This document shows positions 42,494-52,179 of a DNA stretch of 64,000 bases, one piece after another. Origin of the DNA: Paralysiella testudinis (GTDB lineage: Bacteria; Pseudomonadota; Gammaproteobacteria; Burkholderiales; Neisseriaceae); the NCBI RefSeq assembly GCF_016894345.1, contig NZ_CP069798.1, forward strand, positions 558,001-622,000, written 5' to 3'. The translations under genes and the position numbers were made by a program. Position 1 is the first letter of the stretch; the number at the start of each line of letters is the position of its first letter. The notes under the pieces were generated by a model that saw only the letters and a list, made by a program, of their open reading frames with translations, made no database searches and had not been told where the DNA came from.

Positions 42494-43675
42494 CTATTCC
42501 CGTTTGCCACCAAAGCCGCCAATCAGGGTTTGGCTTTTATCGCTGTTTTGCAGGCCGAATACGCCGCCCACTTCGGCGGCATCCGGGCCGTAGAAGCGGC
42601 CGTGCACTTTGCCGGTGAGGCTGTCGTCTTTGGATACCGCCACGCCGCTGAAATCGGCCTTACCGGCATCCCATGCGGCCACGCCCCTGAGGTTTAAATT
42701 GGCTGCATCTTGCGGTGCCGCTAGGCCGCCGGTGGGCAGAATGGCATGGCGCTGGGTGTTGTCGGTGGTGAAGTTGAGCTTGCGTTCTGCAAAATTGGCA
42801 TACACACGGCTGTTGGCGCTGAGCTGGTAGGCGGTGTTGTTGTCCACATACTCGCCAGTGGCAATGCCCTTATACTCTGCACCCCCTTGGGTGGGTAGGT
42901 TGGCGGTGGGGATGCCGATGCTTTGGTAGCCTTTATCGGTTTCGATGCTGCCGCTGCCGACAAAATAGCCGAAAGTTTGGTAATTCCACCCGGCCACCGC
43001 CGGATCGCGCCAAACATAGCTGTTACTGCCCAAATCGGCACTGTAGATGCCGCCGAATGCACCGCCAACGGCCAAGCCCGCATCATGGTAGGCAAGCGGG
43101 TTGTGTTGGGCACTTGCTGTGGTGGTGTGGTATGCCAAATTGTTGTTAAAGCCGGTTTTGCCCGGCAGATAGTCGCCCAGCATGGCGGCGGCCATGTTTT
43201 TACCGCCCGGATGCAGGCCGGTGATTTTGCCCTCCGCATCATAATAAATTTTATGCAAACCGCTTAAACGCGCCCGGCCGCCATCGCCGCCGGCTTTGAT
43301 GTCGTGGCTGATGCTGTCGCCGTTGCGCCGCACGGTGGGCGATGTGCGCTCATTTTCTTTGCCGCTGCCGTAATTGTTGACCAGCATTTCGGTGGCACCG
43401 GCGGCCGCGGTTAAGAATGTGCCGGCTGCGGGGGCGGTCAGATTGAGTTTGCTTAAATCGGCTTTGGCTTTGGTGGCGCCATCGAGCATTTGTGGGTTTT
43501 CCGGCTGCGGTTTGGGGTTTACCGGCTCAGGCTCAACCACTTTGGGCGGCGGTGCGGTGGGAGCGTTGATGCTGGGCTGGCTACCGCCGGCGCCGCAAGC
43601 GGCCAGTGTGAATGCGGTGGCGGTTAACAGTACGGCCAAGCGGATGGGTTGGGTAAAAACAGGGGTGTTGAACAT
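42494..43675 (-). CDS. Slam-dependent surface lipoprotein (TbpB/HpuA-like barrel)
   Basis: A 393-residue lipoprotein. The signal ends in the lipobox TLAAC, giving lipidated Cys27, followed by a proline-rich tether (about 30-60). The remainder is beta-rich and ends with FSGVAVSKDDSLTGKVHGRF, then FYGPDAAEVGGVFGL and GGFGGKRE, the C-terminal lobe pattern of transferrin-binding-protein-like lipoproteins. The ligand could be haemoglobin, haem or an iron-binding host protein; it cannot be told from sequence. The start at 43675 is chosen for its signal peptide (a longer frame reaches 43753). Downstream, Slam begins about 110 bp away; upstream, a DUS hairpin separates it from the receptor gene. Confidence 0.8.
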   Translation of the reverse strand: MFNTPVFTQPIRLAVLLTATAFTLAACGAGGSQPSINAPTAPPPKVVEPEPVNPKPQPENPQMLDGATKAKADLSKLNLTAPAAGTFLTAAAGATEMLVNNYGSGKENERTSPTVRRNGDSISHDIKAGGDGGRARLSGLHKIYYDAEGKITGLHPGGKNMAAAMLGDYLPGKTGFNNNLAYHTTTASAQHNPLAYHDAGLAVGGAFGGIYSADLGSNSYVWRDPAVAGWNYQTFGYFVGSGSIETDKGYQSIGIPTANLPTQGGAEYKGIATGEYVDNNTAYQLSANSRVYANFAERKLNFTTDNTQRHAILPTGGLAAPQDAANLNLRGVAAWDAGKADFSGVAVSKDDSLTGKVHGRFYGPDAAEVGGVFGLQNSDKSQTLIGGFGGKRE

Positions 43676-43723
43676 GGAGGTTTGCCTTGTTAATTGAATA
43701 TAAATAGTGGATTGCCTTTCACG

Positions 43724-43778
43724 CTGCTTTTCAGGCAGCGTGAAGAAAGTCAATCAATTCCAGGCTGCCTGAAAGCAC
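43724..43778 (-). terminator. DUS hairpin between the receptor and lipoprotein genes
   Basis: Inverted uptake sequences extended by TGCTTT and AAAGCA arms, separated by about 20 bases, immediately after the receptor stop. It may reduce transcription of the downstream lipoprotein and Slam genes relative to the receptor. Confidence 0.55.
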
Positions 43779-43786
43779 GAGCCGCA

Positions 43787-46321
43787 TTAAAACTTCATTT
43801 CCAAGGTGAGGGCAAAATTGCGTCCGGGTGCGGTAAGGCGTTGGATACCATCGCCGCTCACATTCAATACTCCGGCGGTAGACTGGCCGCTGATGCCGAG
43901 CTGGCGCATGGCTTCCCATTGGGTGTATTTGCGGTTAAATACGTTGTAAACACCGCCGCGCAAGGTGGTGTGCTTGCCCCAGCGATACCAGCTGCTTAAG
44001 TCCAGTGTGGTCCATTTTTTGCTTAGGGCGGGCACGGCATCGGTGGTAACCGTGGCACCGGTGGCCGGATGGGTTTGCAGGTGTTTGATTTCTTGGTCTT
44101 GCTTGGGCATGGAATGCACCACCCGCGCGCCCACACCCCATTGGCCGGAAGGCGCGTCGTAATCCAACCCCCACACCAAGCGCGCCGGTTGCAGCGTGTC
44201 CATCAAATAATTGGTGTTAACAAAATTGTCGCTGTCGCCCAGCGCATCGGCGCTTTTGCGCGGCTTAACGATGCTGTAAGCCAGGCTGCTGCTCAAGCCT
44301 TCAGGCAGCATGCGGTGCACTTCGTGTAAGTCGGCCATAATCTGTACATCAAAGCCGAAGGTGTGGGCGTTTTGTACATTGCCGTACACCGTGGGTGTTT
44401 GGGTGTTGGCTTTGTATTGGCCGAGCAAATCGCGGTAGTCGGCACGAAAGGCGCTGAAGCGGGCATTGCCCAAGCGGCCTTTAAAGCTAAGCCCTATTTC
44501 TTGATTCAGCGCTTTTTCCTGCTTAAGCGGCTTTACACCCTTATCACTCAAGGTGTTGCTTAAATCACCCGGATACAGGATGGCGCTGCCGTACAGCTCT
44601 TCTGCCGATGGCACCCGAAAACCGGTGCTGGCTTTATAGCCCAGCTCGATGTGCTGGTTGGGCATAAAGATGAGCCCGGCATTCCAGGCGGTGTTGCGAA
44701 AGGTGCTGTCGGGCACAAAGCGGTTGTCGGAGCGGTATTGGTAATAATCGCGGCGCAAGCCCAAGGGTATGGCGAAATGTTCGCCCAAGCGGATGTTGTC
44801 GCTTAAGGCCCAAAAGCGGTTTTTGCCGTACACCGGGCTGAGGCTTTGCTGATGAGCGCTGTTATGTTCGGTTTTGCGGATGCAGGTATCCCACGGCTGC
44901 CCTAAAGCCACGCAGGGGTAGTCTTCCACCACGCTTTTGTCGCTGTTATAAGAGTGGTGATCAAAGCGGCTGTTGCCGATGCCGGCGCTAAGCTGTATTT
45001 GGTGGCGGCTAAAGCCCCAAGTAACGTTTTTATCTATTTCCAGCCGCAGGCGTTTGCTGGTTTCGCCGGTGCCGGTGTGGTCGTCGGAAATGCGCTGACC
45101 ATCCTCAATCGGGGTACAGTTGCGGTCGATGTTGCGGGAGCAGCGGCGGCGGCTTAAGGTGTTGTCCATATCAATTTGCTGGCTATCGGCGGATATGCGC
45201 ACGCCATCAGGCAGCCACGGGCTTGATTCGGCGGCGTTGTAGCGGTATTCGAGGCCGAAGCGGCGCTTTTGGTGATGGTTGTTTTGCCACAGGGTGCTGA
45301 CGTTTCTTAGCGCATCGCCACTGGTGGAGTCGTTGCCCATGTTTACTTTGGGGTAAAACAAGGGGTAAGTTATGTCCATCATGTCGTAGCGCTGGCGGGT
45401 GTCTTCAAAAATCAGCCCGGCATAATGCTGCGGATTAAAACGGTAGCCGCCGCGCACAAACCAAGAATTGCTGCGGTAGTCCAGCGGATTGGCCACCGCC
45501 CGGGTGGGGCCCCACACATTTTTGGCGGCCACGGTGTCGGTATATTGATAGGAATCGCTGCCATTCCAGCCTAGCGGTTTGTAGTAATAGGTTAATTGCT
45601 GCGCTTCTGCATCATCATGGGATTGGATTTCGTGTCCTTGCCGGTGCGTGTATTGGATCAGCCCTTCAAAGCCACCCCAGCGCCCGGCCATGGCCAAGCT
45701 GTTTAGCGTGCGCGCATCTTTGCTGCTGTAGCCGCTTTTGTAATCCAGCCCCCAGTTTTGGCCGGGCTTAATCACATCATCGGCTTCTTTGCTGGTAAAC
45801 ATCACCGCCCCGCCCAAAGCACCGCTGCCGCCCTGCACCGAATCGGCGCCTTTTTGAATGGCCACTGATTTGATGTTTTCGTATTCGATTTCATTCACCG
45901 CACCACCGAATTCACCTTGTGCACCACCCAGTCCGCCGGGCGAAAACACCTGCCCTTGCGCCATGCCGTCCACCAAAATCGACACCCGATTGCGGTCGAC
46001 CCCGCGCATGGAATAGCCCGCCGATGCACCGGAACCTTGCTCGTTTACGGCAATGCCGGGGTCGTAGCGGGTAAGATCGCGGATATTGTTGACCTGCTCT
46101 TTTTCCAGCGTGGCGCTGGTTTTGTGGATTTGGTTGTACTGGAACAAGGGCTTTTGCTGGCCCACGCCCACCACCTCAATATCGGCCAGTGCTTGAGCCG
46201 GTGTATCGGTTTCGTTGGCGTGTACTGCCAGCGGCAGCAATACCAAGAGCAGCAAACAAACGGAATTGAGGCGGAAAGGCGGTAAAGCAAACGGGGTTTG
46301 GCACGGATTTTGACGGAACAT
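43787..46321 (-). CDS. TonB-dependent receptor, haem/haemoglobin/transferrin type
   Basis: An 844-residue outer-membrane receptor. It has a signal peptide (hydrophobic about 21-35, cleavage near AVHA), a TonB box (DIEVVGVGQQ), a plug domain with SATLEKEQVNNIRDLTRYDPG and YSMRGVDRNRVSILVDG, and a large barrel ending in FALTLEMKF. Extracellular loops carry cysteine pairs (RRRCSRNIDRNC and YPCVALGQPWDTC) as in HmbR/HpuB/TbpA relatives, and the barrel has GVYNVFNRKYTQWEAM, typical of haem and haemoglobin receptors. Imports iron or haem with TonB energy. Fur-like sites lie upstream. No homopolymer tract for phase variation is seen. Weak Shine-Dalgarno. Confidence 0.88.
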   Translation of the reverse strand: MFRQNPCQTPFALPPFRLNSVCLLLLVLLPLAVHANETDTPAQALADIEVVGVGQQKPLFQYNQIHKTSATLEKEQVNNIRDLTRYDPGIAVNEQGSGASAGYSMRGVDRNRVSILVDGMAQGQVFSPGGLGGAQGEFGGAVNEIEYENIKSVAIQKGADSVQGGSGALGGAVMFTSKEADDVIKPGQNWGLDYKSGYSSKDARTLNSLAMAGRWGGFEGLIQYTHRQGHEIQSHDDAEAQQLTYYYKPLGWNGSDSYQYTDTVAAKNVWGPTRAVANPLDYRSNSWFVRGGYRFNPQHYAGLIFEDTRQRYDMMDITYPLFYPKVNMGNDSTSGDALRNVSTLWQNNHHQKRRFGLEYRYNAAESSPWLPDGVRISADSQQIDMDNTLSRRRCSRNIDRNCTPIEDGQRISDDHTGTGETSKRLRLEIDKNVTWGFSRHQIQLSAGIGNSRFDHHSYNSDKSVVEDYPCVALGQPWDTCIRKTEHNSAHQQSLSPVYGKNRFWALSDNIRLGEHFAIPLGLRRDYYQYRSDNRFVPDSTFRNTAWNAGLIFMPNQHIELGYKASTGFRVPSAEELYGSAILYPGDLSNTLSDKGVKPLKQEKALNQEIGLSFKGRLGNARFSAFRADYRDLLGQYKANTQTPTVYGNVQNAHTFGFDVQIMADLHEVHRMLPEGLSSSLAYSIVKPRKSADALGDSDNFVNTNYLMDTLQPARLVWGLDYDAPSGQWGVGARVVHSMPKQDQEIKHLQTHPATGATVTTDAVPALSKKWTTLDLSSWYRWGKHTTLRGGVYNVFNRKYTQWEAMRQLGISGQSTAGVLNVSGDGIQRLTAPGRNFALTLEMKF

Positions 46322-46402
46322 GGCGGTTTCAAATCAGGGGTTGGAAAGGCAATGCACGCATGGCAGCGAGCAGCAGAAATAAACGGTAATTTATCTTTAG
46401 AA

Positions 46403-46480
46403 ATAAAAATGATTATCTTTAATAGATAATATTTGATACATTGTATCAGTTATTGAATAAGAATTGTTATCATTTTTAAA
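46403..46480 (-). promoter_or_regulatory. Fur-box-like sites upstream of the receptor gene
   Basis: Two AT-rich imperfect palindromes: AAATGATTATCTTTAATAGA (46407-46426) and AAGAATTGTTATCATTTTT (46459-46477). Both resemble the Fur consensus GATAATGATWATCATTATC, consistent with iron-repressed expression of the receptor-lipoprotein-Slam set. Confidence 0.55.
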
Positions 46481-46793
46481 GAAATTGTATTTTTGAGCTT
46501 GGAAATGCAAAGCCAGCTGGCGGAAAAACAAGTTGAGGATTTTGCAAAGTTCAGATTTTGTTGTTCCGGCGCAGGCAGCAGCCCGGTGCAAAGCAAGGCT
46601 TTGTTGGTTGCCAATCTTGAGAAGATATTGATAAATTAAATGCTATAAAATTCTGATTTGTTTGCGTTTAAATTTAATCTACTGTATTTTTACTTTGTGC
46701 ACTGCTTAACTGAAGCTGCACTTCAGACTGGGCTCCTGCCTACGCAGGAGCGACAAAAGTTTTGAATGGTGTAAGAGTCTGTTTACATAAAAT

Positions 46794-46840
46794 ATAAGGC
46801 TGCCTGAAAGCAAAATTAAATGCTTTCAGGCAGCCTTTAT
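46794..46840 (-). terminator. DUS-pair terminator after metK
   Basis: Inverted uptake sequences with an extended AAAGC/GCTTT stem and a T-run on the minus-strand exit side, about 25 bp past the metK stop. Confidence 0.75.
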
Positions 46841-46866
46841 TGTATCCAGCAGCAGTTCTCGGTGTG

Positions 46867-48036
46867 TTACAGCCCGGCTTCGGCGCGCAACAGCGCGGCT
46901 TTGTCGGTGCGCTCCCAGGTGAATTCCGGCTCTTCGCGGCCAAAGTGGCCGTAGGCGGCGGTTTTGCTGTAAATCGGGCGCTGTAGGTCAAGCATTTGGA
47001 TAATGCCTTTCGGGCGCAGGTCGAAATGTTGGCGCACCAAGGCAATCAGGGCTTCTTCGCTCAGCTTGCCGGTGCCGAAAGTGTCGATGGCAATCGAGGT
47101 GGGCTGGGCAATGCCGATGGCGTAGGAAATCTGAATCTGGCATTGGCTGGCCAAACCGGCGGCCACGATGTTTTTGGCCACATAGCGGCAGGCGTAGGCG
47201 GCGGAGCGGTCTACTTTGGTGGGGTCTTTGCCGGAAAAAGCGCCACCGCCGTGCGGCGCCGCACCGCCGTAGGTGTCGACAATGATTTTACGCCCGGTAA
47301 GGCCGCAATCGCCTTGCGGGCCGCCAATCACAAAGCGGCCGGTGGGGTTGATCAGATATTGGGTGGCATCGGTGAGCATATCGGCGGGCAGCACGGGCTT
47401 GATGATGTGCTCGATCACGGCGGCTTTGAGGGTATCGTGGTCGATGTCGGAGTCGTGCTGGGTCGACAGCACCACGGTGTCGATGCGTTTGACTTTGCCG
47501 CTGTCGCTGTCGTACACGCAGGTGAGCTGGGCTTTGGCATCGGGACGCAGCCACGGCAGGCGGCCGTCTTTGCGCACTTCGCTTTGGCGCTGCATCAGGC
47601 GGTGGGCGTAGTAGATGGCAAATGGCATCAGTGTGGGGGTTTCATCGCAGGCATAGCCGAACATCAGGCCTTGATCGCCCGCGCCCATGTCTAAATCCAG
47701 CCCTTCGCCTTCGTTTACGCCTTGGGCGATGTCGGGCGATTGCTCATCGTAGCACACCATCACTGCACAGCCGTCGGCATCGAAGCCCAGCTCGGAAGCG
47801 TTGTAGCCGATGCGTTTGATGGTTTGCCGTGCCACTTGAATATAGTTAACGTGGGCGCGGGTGCTGATTTCACCGGCCAGCACGCACAAGCCGGTGTTCA
47901 CCAGCGTTTCGGCGGCCACGCGGGCGGTGGGGTCTTGTGCCAGCACGGCATCGAGAATGGCATCGGAAATCTGGTCGGCCACTTTGTCCGGATGGCCTTC
48001 GGAAACCGATTCCGAAGTAAACAAATATTCGCTCAT
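46867..48036 (-). CDS. metK: S-adenosylmethionine synthase
   Basis: A 389-residue enzyme making SAM from methionine and ATP. It opens [22 protein letters not shown] and contains [32 protein letters not shown], and [19 protein letters not shown], all MetK signatures. The start at 48036 is set by this N-terminus; an apparent extension to 49035 is the shadow of the opposite gene. It is divergent from the acyltransferase gene at 48142, with a 105-bp shared promoter region. I see no riboswitch there. Confidence 0.97.
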   Translation of the reverse strand: MSEYLFTSESVSEGHPDKVADQISDAILDAVLAQDPTARVAAETLVNTGLCVLAGEISTRAHVNYIQVARQTIKRIGYNASELGFDADGCAVMVCYDEQSPDIAQGVNEGEGLDLDMGAGDQGLMFGYACDETPTLMPFAIYYAHRLMQRQSEVRKDGRLPWLRPDAKAQLTCVYDSDSGKVKRIDTVVLSTQHDSDIDHDTLKAAVIEHIIKPVLPADMLTDATQYLINPTGRFVIGGPQGDCGLTGRKIIVDTYGGAAPHGGGAFSGKDPTKVDRSAAYACRYVAKNIVAAGLASQCQIQISYAIGIAQPTSIAIDTFGTGKLSEEALIALVRQHFDLRPKGIIQMLDLQRPIYSKTAAYGHFGREEPEFTWERTDKAALLRAEAGL

Positions 48037-48141
48037 GGATTTTGGGTCTTTCGCAGCGCCGGTGCGGGCGGCAAGATTGGGCAGTGGTTCGGGGCTTTTG
48101 CTACAATGCGGGCATTCTATTCTGTTGTTGGAATAATCCCC

Positions 48142-49026
48142 ATGCAAAAGCTGGTTTATGTGTTGTTTGCGCTGGTGGCGCGCATCCCGCTGCCCTTGTT
48201 GCACGGTTTGGGCAATGTGTTGGGCTGGCTGGGTTTTTACACCTCGGCCAAAACGCGCGCACGCATCAAACAAAACGTGCATTTTAGCAAACTTGCCGCC
48301 AACGACCAAGCCGCAGAGCAGTTGGCACGCGCGGTGAGCCGCGAAACCATGAAAGGCGCATTGGAGCTGCCGCTGGCGTGGACGCGTTCGTCGGCGCATA
48401 TTGTGTCGCTGTTTAAAGAAATACACGGCTGGGAATATATTCAGGCAGCCTTGGATCAAGGCCAAGGCTTGCTGCTGATTACGCCGCATTTGGGCAGCTA
48501 CGACTTGGCCGGACGCTACATCAGCCAGCATTTGCCCTTTCTGCTCACCGCCATGTACCGTCCGCCCAAATTGGCGTGGCTGGAAGAAGTGATGAATGCC
48601 GGGCGCGTGCGTGATAAAGGCCGTACCGCGCCCACCAATTTGCAAGGTGTGAAGCAAGTGATGCGGGCACTCAAGCAGGGCGAAGCCACCATTGTGCTGC
48701 CCGACCAAGTGCCCAGTGAAGGCGATGGCGTGTGGGTGCGCTTTTTCGGCCGCCCCGCCTACACCATGACACTGGCGGCGCGACTGGCGAAAACGCCGCA
48801 AGTGACCACGTTGTTTTTCTGCGGCCAGCGCCTGCCGCACGGGCGCGGCTTTGCCTTGCACATTGCCCCGTTGGCGGGCGAGCTTACCGGTGATAAGGTG
48901 CACGACACGCAGTTGATTAACCACAATGTGGAACAATGGATTGCCCGCTTTCCGGCACAATATCTGTTTGGCTACAACCGCTTTAAAGGCCGCCCGCCGG
49001 CGGATTTTGACAGCAGTGTAAATTGA
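48142..49026 (+). CDS. lpxL: Lipid A late acyltransferase (LpxL/HtrB family)
   Basis: A 294-residue membrane acyltransferase. It has an N-terminal membrane helix (1-35), the H-x4-D motif in [12 protein letters not shown] (about 115) and the substrate block [20 protein letters not shown]. As in neisserial genomes, it sits next to metK, supporting orthology to the HtrB-type lauroyl transferase of Neisseria (lpxL2; recalled, not checked). The first family member is at 13711. ATG at 48142 has little ribosome-binding signal. A DUS terminator follows. Confidence 0.87.
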   Translation: MQKLVYVLFALVARIPLPLLHGLGNVLGWLGFYTSAKTRARIKQNVHFSKLAANDQAAEQLARAVSRETMKGALELPLAWTRSSAHIVSLFKEIHGWEYIQAALDQGQGLLLITPHLGSYDLAGRYISQHLPFLLTAMYRPPKLAWLEEVMNAGRVRDKGRTAPTNLQGVKQVMRALKQGEATIVLPDQVPSEGDGVWVRFFGRPAYTMTLAARLAKTPQVTTLFFCGQRLPHGRGFALHIAPLAGELTGDKVHDTQLINHNVEQWIARFPAQYLFGYNRFKGRPPADFDSSVN

Positions 49027-49030
49027 ATAA

Positions 49031-49079
49031 TACAAGGCTGCCTGAAAGCGAAGCCAAAAGCGTTCAGGCAGCCTTTAAT
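49031..49079 (+). terminator. DUS-pair terminator between lpxL and the CBS gene
   Basis: Inverted uptake sequences with extra GCG/CGC pairing, between two convergent genes that stop within 10 bp of it on each side. Confidence 0.8.
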
Positions 49080-49086
49080 TAGATAT

Positions 49087-49536
49087 TTAGGCCAAATTGC
49101 CCTGAATATAGCCCGACAGCTGCGAAATGGTGGATTGTTGCGCTTCAATTACCGCCTTCACCACATCGCCGATGGTAATCATCCCCACCACCTTGCCCTC
49201 GCGCAGCACCGGCAAATGGCGGAAGTGGCCGTCGGTCATGGCGTTCATCACGCTGAGCAGCTCGGCTTCTTCGTGGGTGGTGCACACTTGTGCGCTCATC
49301 ATTTCGCTAATCAAGGCATCGCGCGAGTTGTGGCCGTGCAGTGCCACTTTGCGGGCATAGTCGCGCTCGGAAAAAATCCCCACCAAGTTGTCGCCCTCCA
49401 TCACCAGCAGCGCCCCCACTTTGTGGCGTGCCATGGCTTCCAGCGCTTCATACACATTGGCGCCGGGGCGGATGGTGTGGATGTCGCGCCCTTTGTGCGC
49501 CAGAATTTGGGCTACGGTAACACTTTGCAATTCCAT
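49087..49536 (-). CDS. Tandem CBS-domain protein
   Basis: A 149-residue cytoplasmic protein consisting of two CBS motifs (about 15-65 and 80-140), with VGALLVMEGDNLVGIFSERDY and HFRHLPVLREGKVVGMITIGD as the characteristic strand-turn segments. CBS pairs bind adenosine nucleotides and regulate partners. No other domain is fused. AGGAG precedes the start. The partner is unknown. Confidence 0.9.
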   Translation of the reverse strand: MELQSVTVAQILAHKGRDIHTIRPGANVYEALEAMARHKVGALLVMEGDNLVGIFSERDYARKVALHGHNSRDALISEMMSAQVCTTHEEAELLSVMNAMTDGHFRHLPVLREGKVVGMITIGDVVKAVIEAQQSTISQLSGYIQGNLA

Positions 49537-49653
49537 CGGTTTCTCCTTCTGATTTTTATAAAGCTATTTTTATGGTTTTGCGACAATATCGCCGAAGTAA
49601 TTTAACGTTATTTAACTGGCTTGTATAGCCTTTTTAAACATAATGCCGATACC

Positions 49654-49700
49654 AAAAAGGCTGCCTGAACGCGTAAATTCGCTTTCAGGCAGCCTTGATT
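49654..49700 (-). terminator. DUS-pair terminator after gor
   Basis: Inverted uptake sequences with GCG-containing loop, 19 bp beyond the gor stop, with A/T runs on both sides. Confidence 0.78.
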
Positions 49701-49718
49701 TATTGTGTGCGCTGGCCG

Positions 49719-51074
49719 TTAACGCATGGTGACAAATTCTTCCGAGCCGGTGGGGTGAATGGCCACGGTGTTGTCGAAATCGCGCTTGGTGGCGCCCATT
49801 TTCATCGCCACCGCAAAGCCCTGAATCATTTCGTCTACACCGTAGCCGATGCCGTGCAGCCCCACGATTTTTTCGTCGGTGCCGGCGCACACCAGCTTCA
49901 TGCGGCAAGGTTGGCGGTGTTGGGTTACGGCGGTGTACATGGCGGTAAAGGCCGAGGTATATACCTTGATGTGTTCGCTGCCGTATTGCTGCCGCGCTTC
50001 GGCTTCGCTTAGGCCCACGGTGCCGATGGGCGGATGGCTGAACACCACGGTGGGAATCAGCGTGTAATCGAGGCGCTCATCCGGTTTGTGGTTAAACAAA
50101 CGCTCGGCCAAACGCCGCCCCGCCGCCACCGCCACCGGCGTGAGTGCGGCGGCGCCGGTGTTGTCGCCCACGGCGTAGATGCCGGGTACATTGGTGTTTT
50201 GGTAGGCGTCCACCGGGATAAAGCCATGCTCGTTCACCGCCACCCCGGCGGCCTGAAGGTTGAGTTTATCGGTGGCTGGCGCGCGCCCGGTGGCCCAAAT
50301 CACGCAATCGGTGTCGTGGCGTCGGCCATCGGCCAGCACCAGCGTGAGGCTGCCGTCGGCCTGGCGGATGATTTCCTGCGGTGTGGCTTGGCGGTGCAGC
50401 GCTAGGCCGTCTTGCTGCATCACTTCCACCAGCGTGTCGGACAACATATCGTCAAAGCTGCGCAAGGGTTTGTCGCGGCGCACAAACAAATGCGTGGCCA
50501 CGCCCAAGCTGTGCAATACCCCGGCCAGCTCCACCGCAATATAACCGGCGCCCACCACCGCCACCCGCGGCGGCAGCTCGGTGAGTGCGAATACGCCGTC
50601 CGAATCAATACCGTATTCGGCTCCGGGGATATCGGGGCGAACGGGATGGCCGCCGGTGGCAATCACAATGTGTTTGGCATGGTAGGTTTGGCCGTTCACC
50701 GTTACCGTGTTGGCATCCACAAACGAAGCGAAGCCGTGAATCACATCCACGCCGTTTTTGGCCAAGCCGTTGGTGTAAGAAGCATGAATACGCTCGATAT
50801 AGGCTTGGCGGCTTTGCACCAAACGGGCAAAATCGAAGCCTTGCACGGCCACATCGAAGCCGTAGTCCGGCGCATAGCGGTGGATGGCTTCGGCCACTTG
50901 GGCGCCATACCACATCACTTTTTTGGGCACACAGCCCACGTTAACACAGGTGCCGCCCAATAAATTGGCTTCAATCAGGGCACATTTCTGGCCGTAGGCC
51001 GCAGCGCGGTTTACCGAGGCAATGCCGCCGCTGCCACCGCCGATGGCGATAAAATCATAGTGGTTTGCTGTCAT
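49719..51074 (-). CDS. gor: Glutathione-disulfide reductase
   Basis: A 451-residue FAD/NADPH flavoprotein reducing GSSG. It has FAD motif [12 protein letters not shown] (9-20), redox pair Cys43/Cys48 in [16 protein letters not shown](P) motif [13 protein letters not shown] (about 175) and C-terminal [13 protein letters not shown] containing the catalytic His-Glu pair characteristic of glutathione reductases. The frame is open upstream to 51302 but ATG at 51074 has AAGGAG and the canonical start. Transcribed alone; divergent from the methyltransferase gene. Confidence 0.95.
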   Translation of the reverse strand: MTANHYDFIAIGGGSGGIASVNRAAAYGQKCALIEANLLGGTCVNVGCVPKKVMWYGAQVAEAIHRYAPDYGFDVAVQGFDFARLVQSRQAYIERIHASYTNGLAKNGVDVIHGFASFVDANTVTVNGQTYHAKHIVIATGGHPVRPDIPGAEYGIDSDGVFALTELPPRVAVVGAGYIAVELAGVLHSLGVATHLFVRRDKPLRSFDDMLSDTLVEVMQQDGLALHRQATPQEIIRQADGSLTLVLADGRRHDTDCVIWATGRAPATDKLNLQAAGVAVNEHGFIPVDAYQNTNVPGIYAVGDNTGAAALTPVAVAAGRRLAERLFNHKPDERLDYTLIPTVVFSHPPIGTVGLSEAEARQQYGSEHIKVYTSAFTAMYTAVTQHRQPCRMKLVCAGTDEKIVGLHGIGYGVDEMIQGFAVAMKMGATKRDFDNTVAIHPTGSEEFVTMR

Positions 51075-51205
51075 CTTGCACTCCTTGCTGTATCGGGCAT
51101 GAGTGTAGCCGATTTGGTTTGAGGCTGCCTGAAAATCTGCCCGGCGGCCATAGATGATTGCATAATGTGAAACGGATACCTTTAATATCAACACAGGAGC
51201 AAACC

Positions 51206-51955
51206 ATGCCACCCAGCCAACATTGGCAAGCCGCCCAATATCAATACAATGCCGCCTTTGTGGCCGCCTATGGCACCGATGTATTGGCGTGGCTGGCACC
51301 ACAGCCGCGCGAGCGTATTTTGGATTTGGGCTGCGGTGACGGTGCGCTCACCGCACAATTGGCCGCCAGCGGTGCCGATGTATTCGGTATCGACGGCAGC
51401 GCCGATATGGTGGCGGCTGCACAAGCACGCGGGCTGGCCGCAGCGTGTATGGATGCGCAACAGCTCGATTTTCACGCCGAATTTGACGCCGTGTTTTCCA
51501 ATGCCGCCTTGCACTGGATGCCAAACGCCGCCGCCGTGCTGGCCGGAGTGTATCGGGCGCTGAAGCCGGGCGGGCGCCTGGTGGCGGAAATGGGCGGTGC
51601 GGACAATGTGGCCGCTATTCATCAGGCGCTGGCCGAAGCCGCCACCGCCCACGGCTTTGCCTTGCGTCCGGTGTGGTATTTTCCGACTCAAGCCGAATAC
51701 AGCACCTTATTGCAACAGGCTGGATTGGCACCGCAGCGCATGGTATTGTTTGCCCGCCCCACGCCCTTGCCCACCGGCATCACCGGCTGGCTGGCCACCT
51801 TTGCCGCGCCCCTGCTGGCAGAAATGCCACCCGCGGTGCGCGTCGCCGTATTGCAACAAGCGGCGGCACAATTGCAAGAGCAGTTGCTGCAAGAAAACGG
51901 CTGCCTGCTGGCCGATTATGTACGCTTGCGCTTTGAAGCACATAAGGCTGCCTGA
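51206..51955 (+). CDS. Class I SAM-dependent methyltransferase (Tam-like)
   Basis: A 249-residue methyltransferase. Motif I is [17 protein letters not shown] (about 35-51), the acidic loop is [15 protein letters not shown] and motif IV is [14 protein letters not shown], a sequence typical of trans-aconitate methyltransferase-like enzymes. Substrate unknown. AGGAG precedes ATG 51206. The stop codon belongs to an uptake sequence (AAG-GCT-GCC-TGA). Confidence 0.85.
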   Translation: MPPSQHWQAAQYQYNAAFVAAYGTDVLAWLAPQPRERILDLGCGDGALTAQLAASGADVFGIDGSADMVAAAQARGLAAACMDAQQLDFHAEFDAVFSNAALHWMPNAAAVLAGVYRALKPGGRLVAEMGGADNVAAIHQALAEAATAHGFALRPVWYFPTQAEYSTLLQQAGLAPQRMVLFARPTPLPTGITGWLATFAAPLLAEMPPAVRVAVLQQAAAQLQEQLLQENGCLLADYVRLRFEAHKAA

Positions 51956-52003
51956 AAAGGCCCATGCGCAAGCCAAATCGGCTAAAATACGCCCCCACAC
52001 ATC

Positions 52004-52154
52004 ATACCAATCATAAAAATAAGATAACAAGGCGGAACTGATTTACTTGGTGCTTCAGCGCCTTAGTAAATCGTTCTCTTTGAGCTGAGCCGCAGACAGT
52101 ACACACGCACGACAAGGCGAGCTAACGCTTTAGGTTATTTTCTAGGATTGGTAT
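52004..52154. repeat. Correia-like element, long form (151 bp), upstream of apbC
   Basis: Ends ATACCAATCATAAAAATAA and its near-complement. The interior has GATTTACTTGGTGCTTCAGC, then CGTTCTCTTTGAGCTGAGCC and GCAGACAGTAC, the long neisserial Correia interior. The right end creates TATAAA 23 bp before the apbC start. Confidence 0.88.
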
Positions 52155-52179
52155 AAATCAACCATCAACGAGGTTTTGC

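Larger units (their letters stand above)
46322..46866. other. Intergenic region between the receptor and metK
   Basis: About 545 bp. The half nearest the receptor is AT-rich with Fur-like sites (46403-46480); the half near metK holds a DUS-pair terminator (46794-46840) and a GAGTCTGTTTACAT motif near 46774 that matches one end of the repeat at 21850. No gene is supported. Confidence 0.55.

Noticed and set aside
46397..46591. 64-codon minus-strand frame between the receptor and metK
   Set aside because: It overlaps the Fur-like sites and AT-rich promoter region, has no ribosome-binding site and shows no conserved pattern.
48037..48141. SAM riboswitch upstream of metK
   Set aside because: The 105-bp divergent gap has no recognisable conserved riboswitch pairing by eye, and is too short for the main classes plus a promoter in both directions.
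48037..49035. Extension of the metK frame to a 722-codon protein
   Set aside because: The extra part is antisense to the lpxL gene; the canonical MetK N-terminus starts at 48036.
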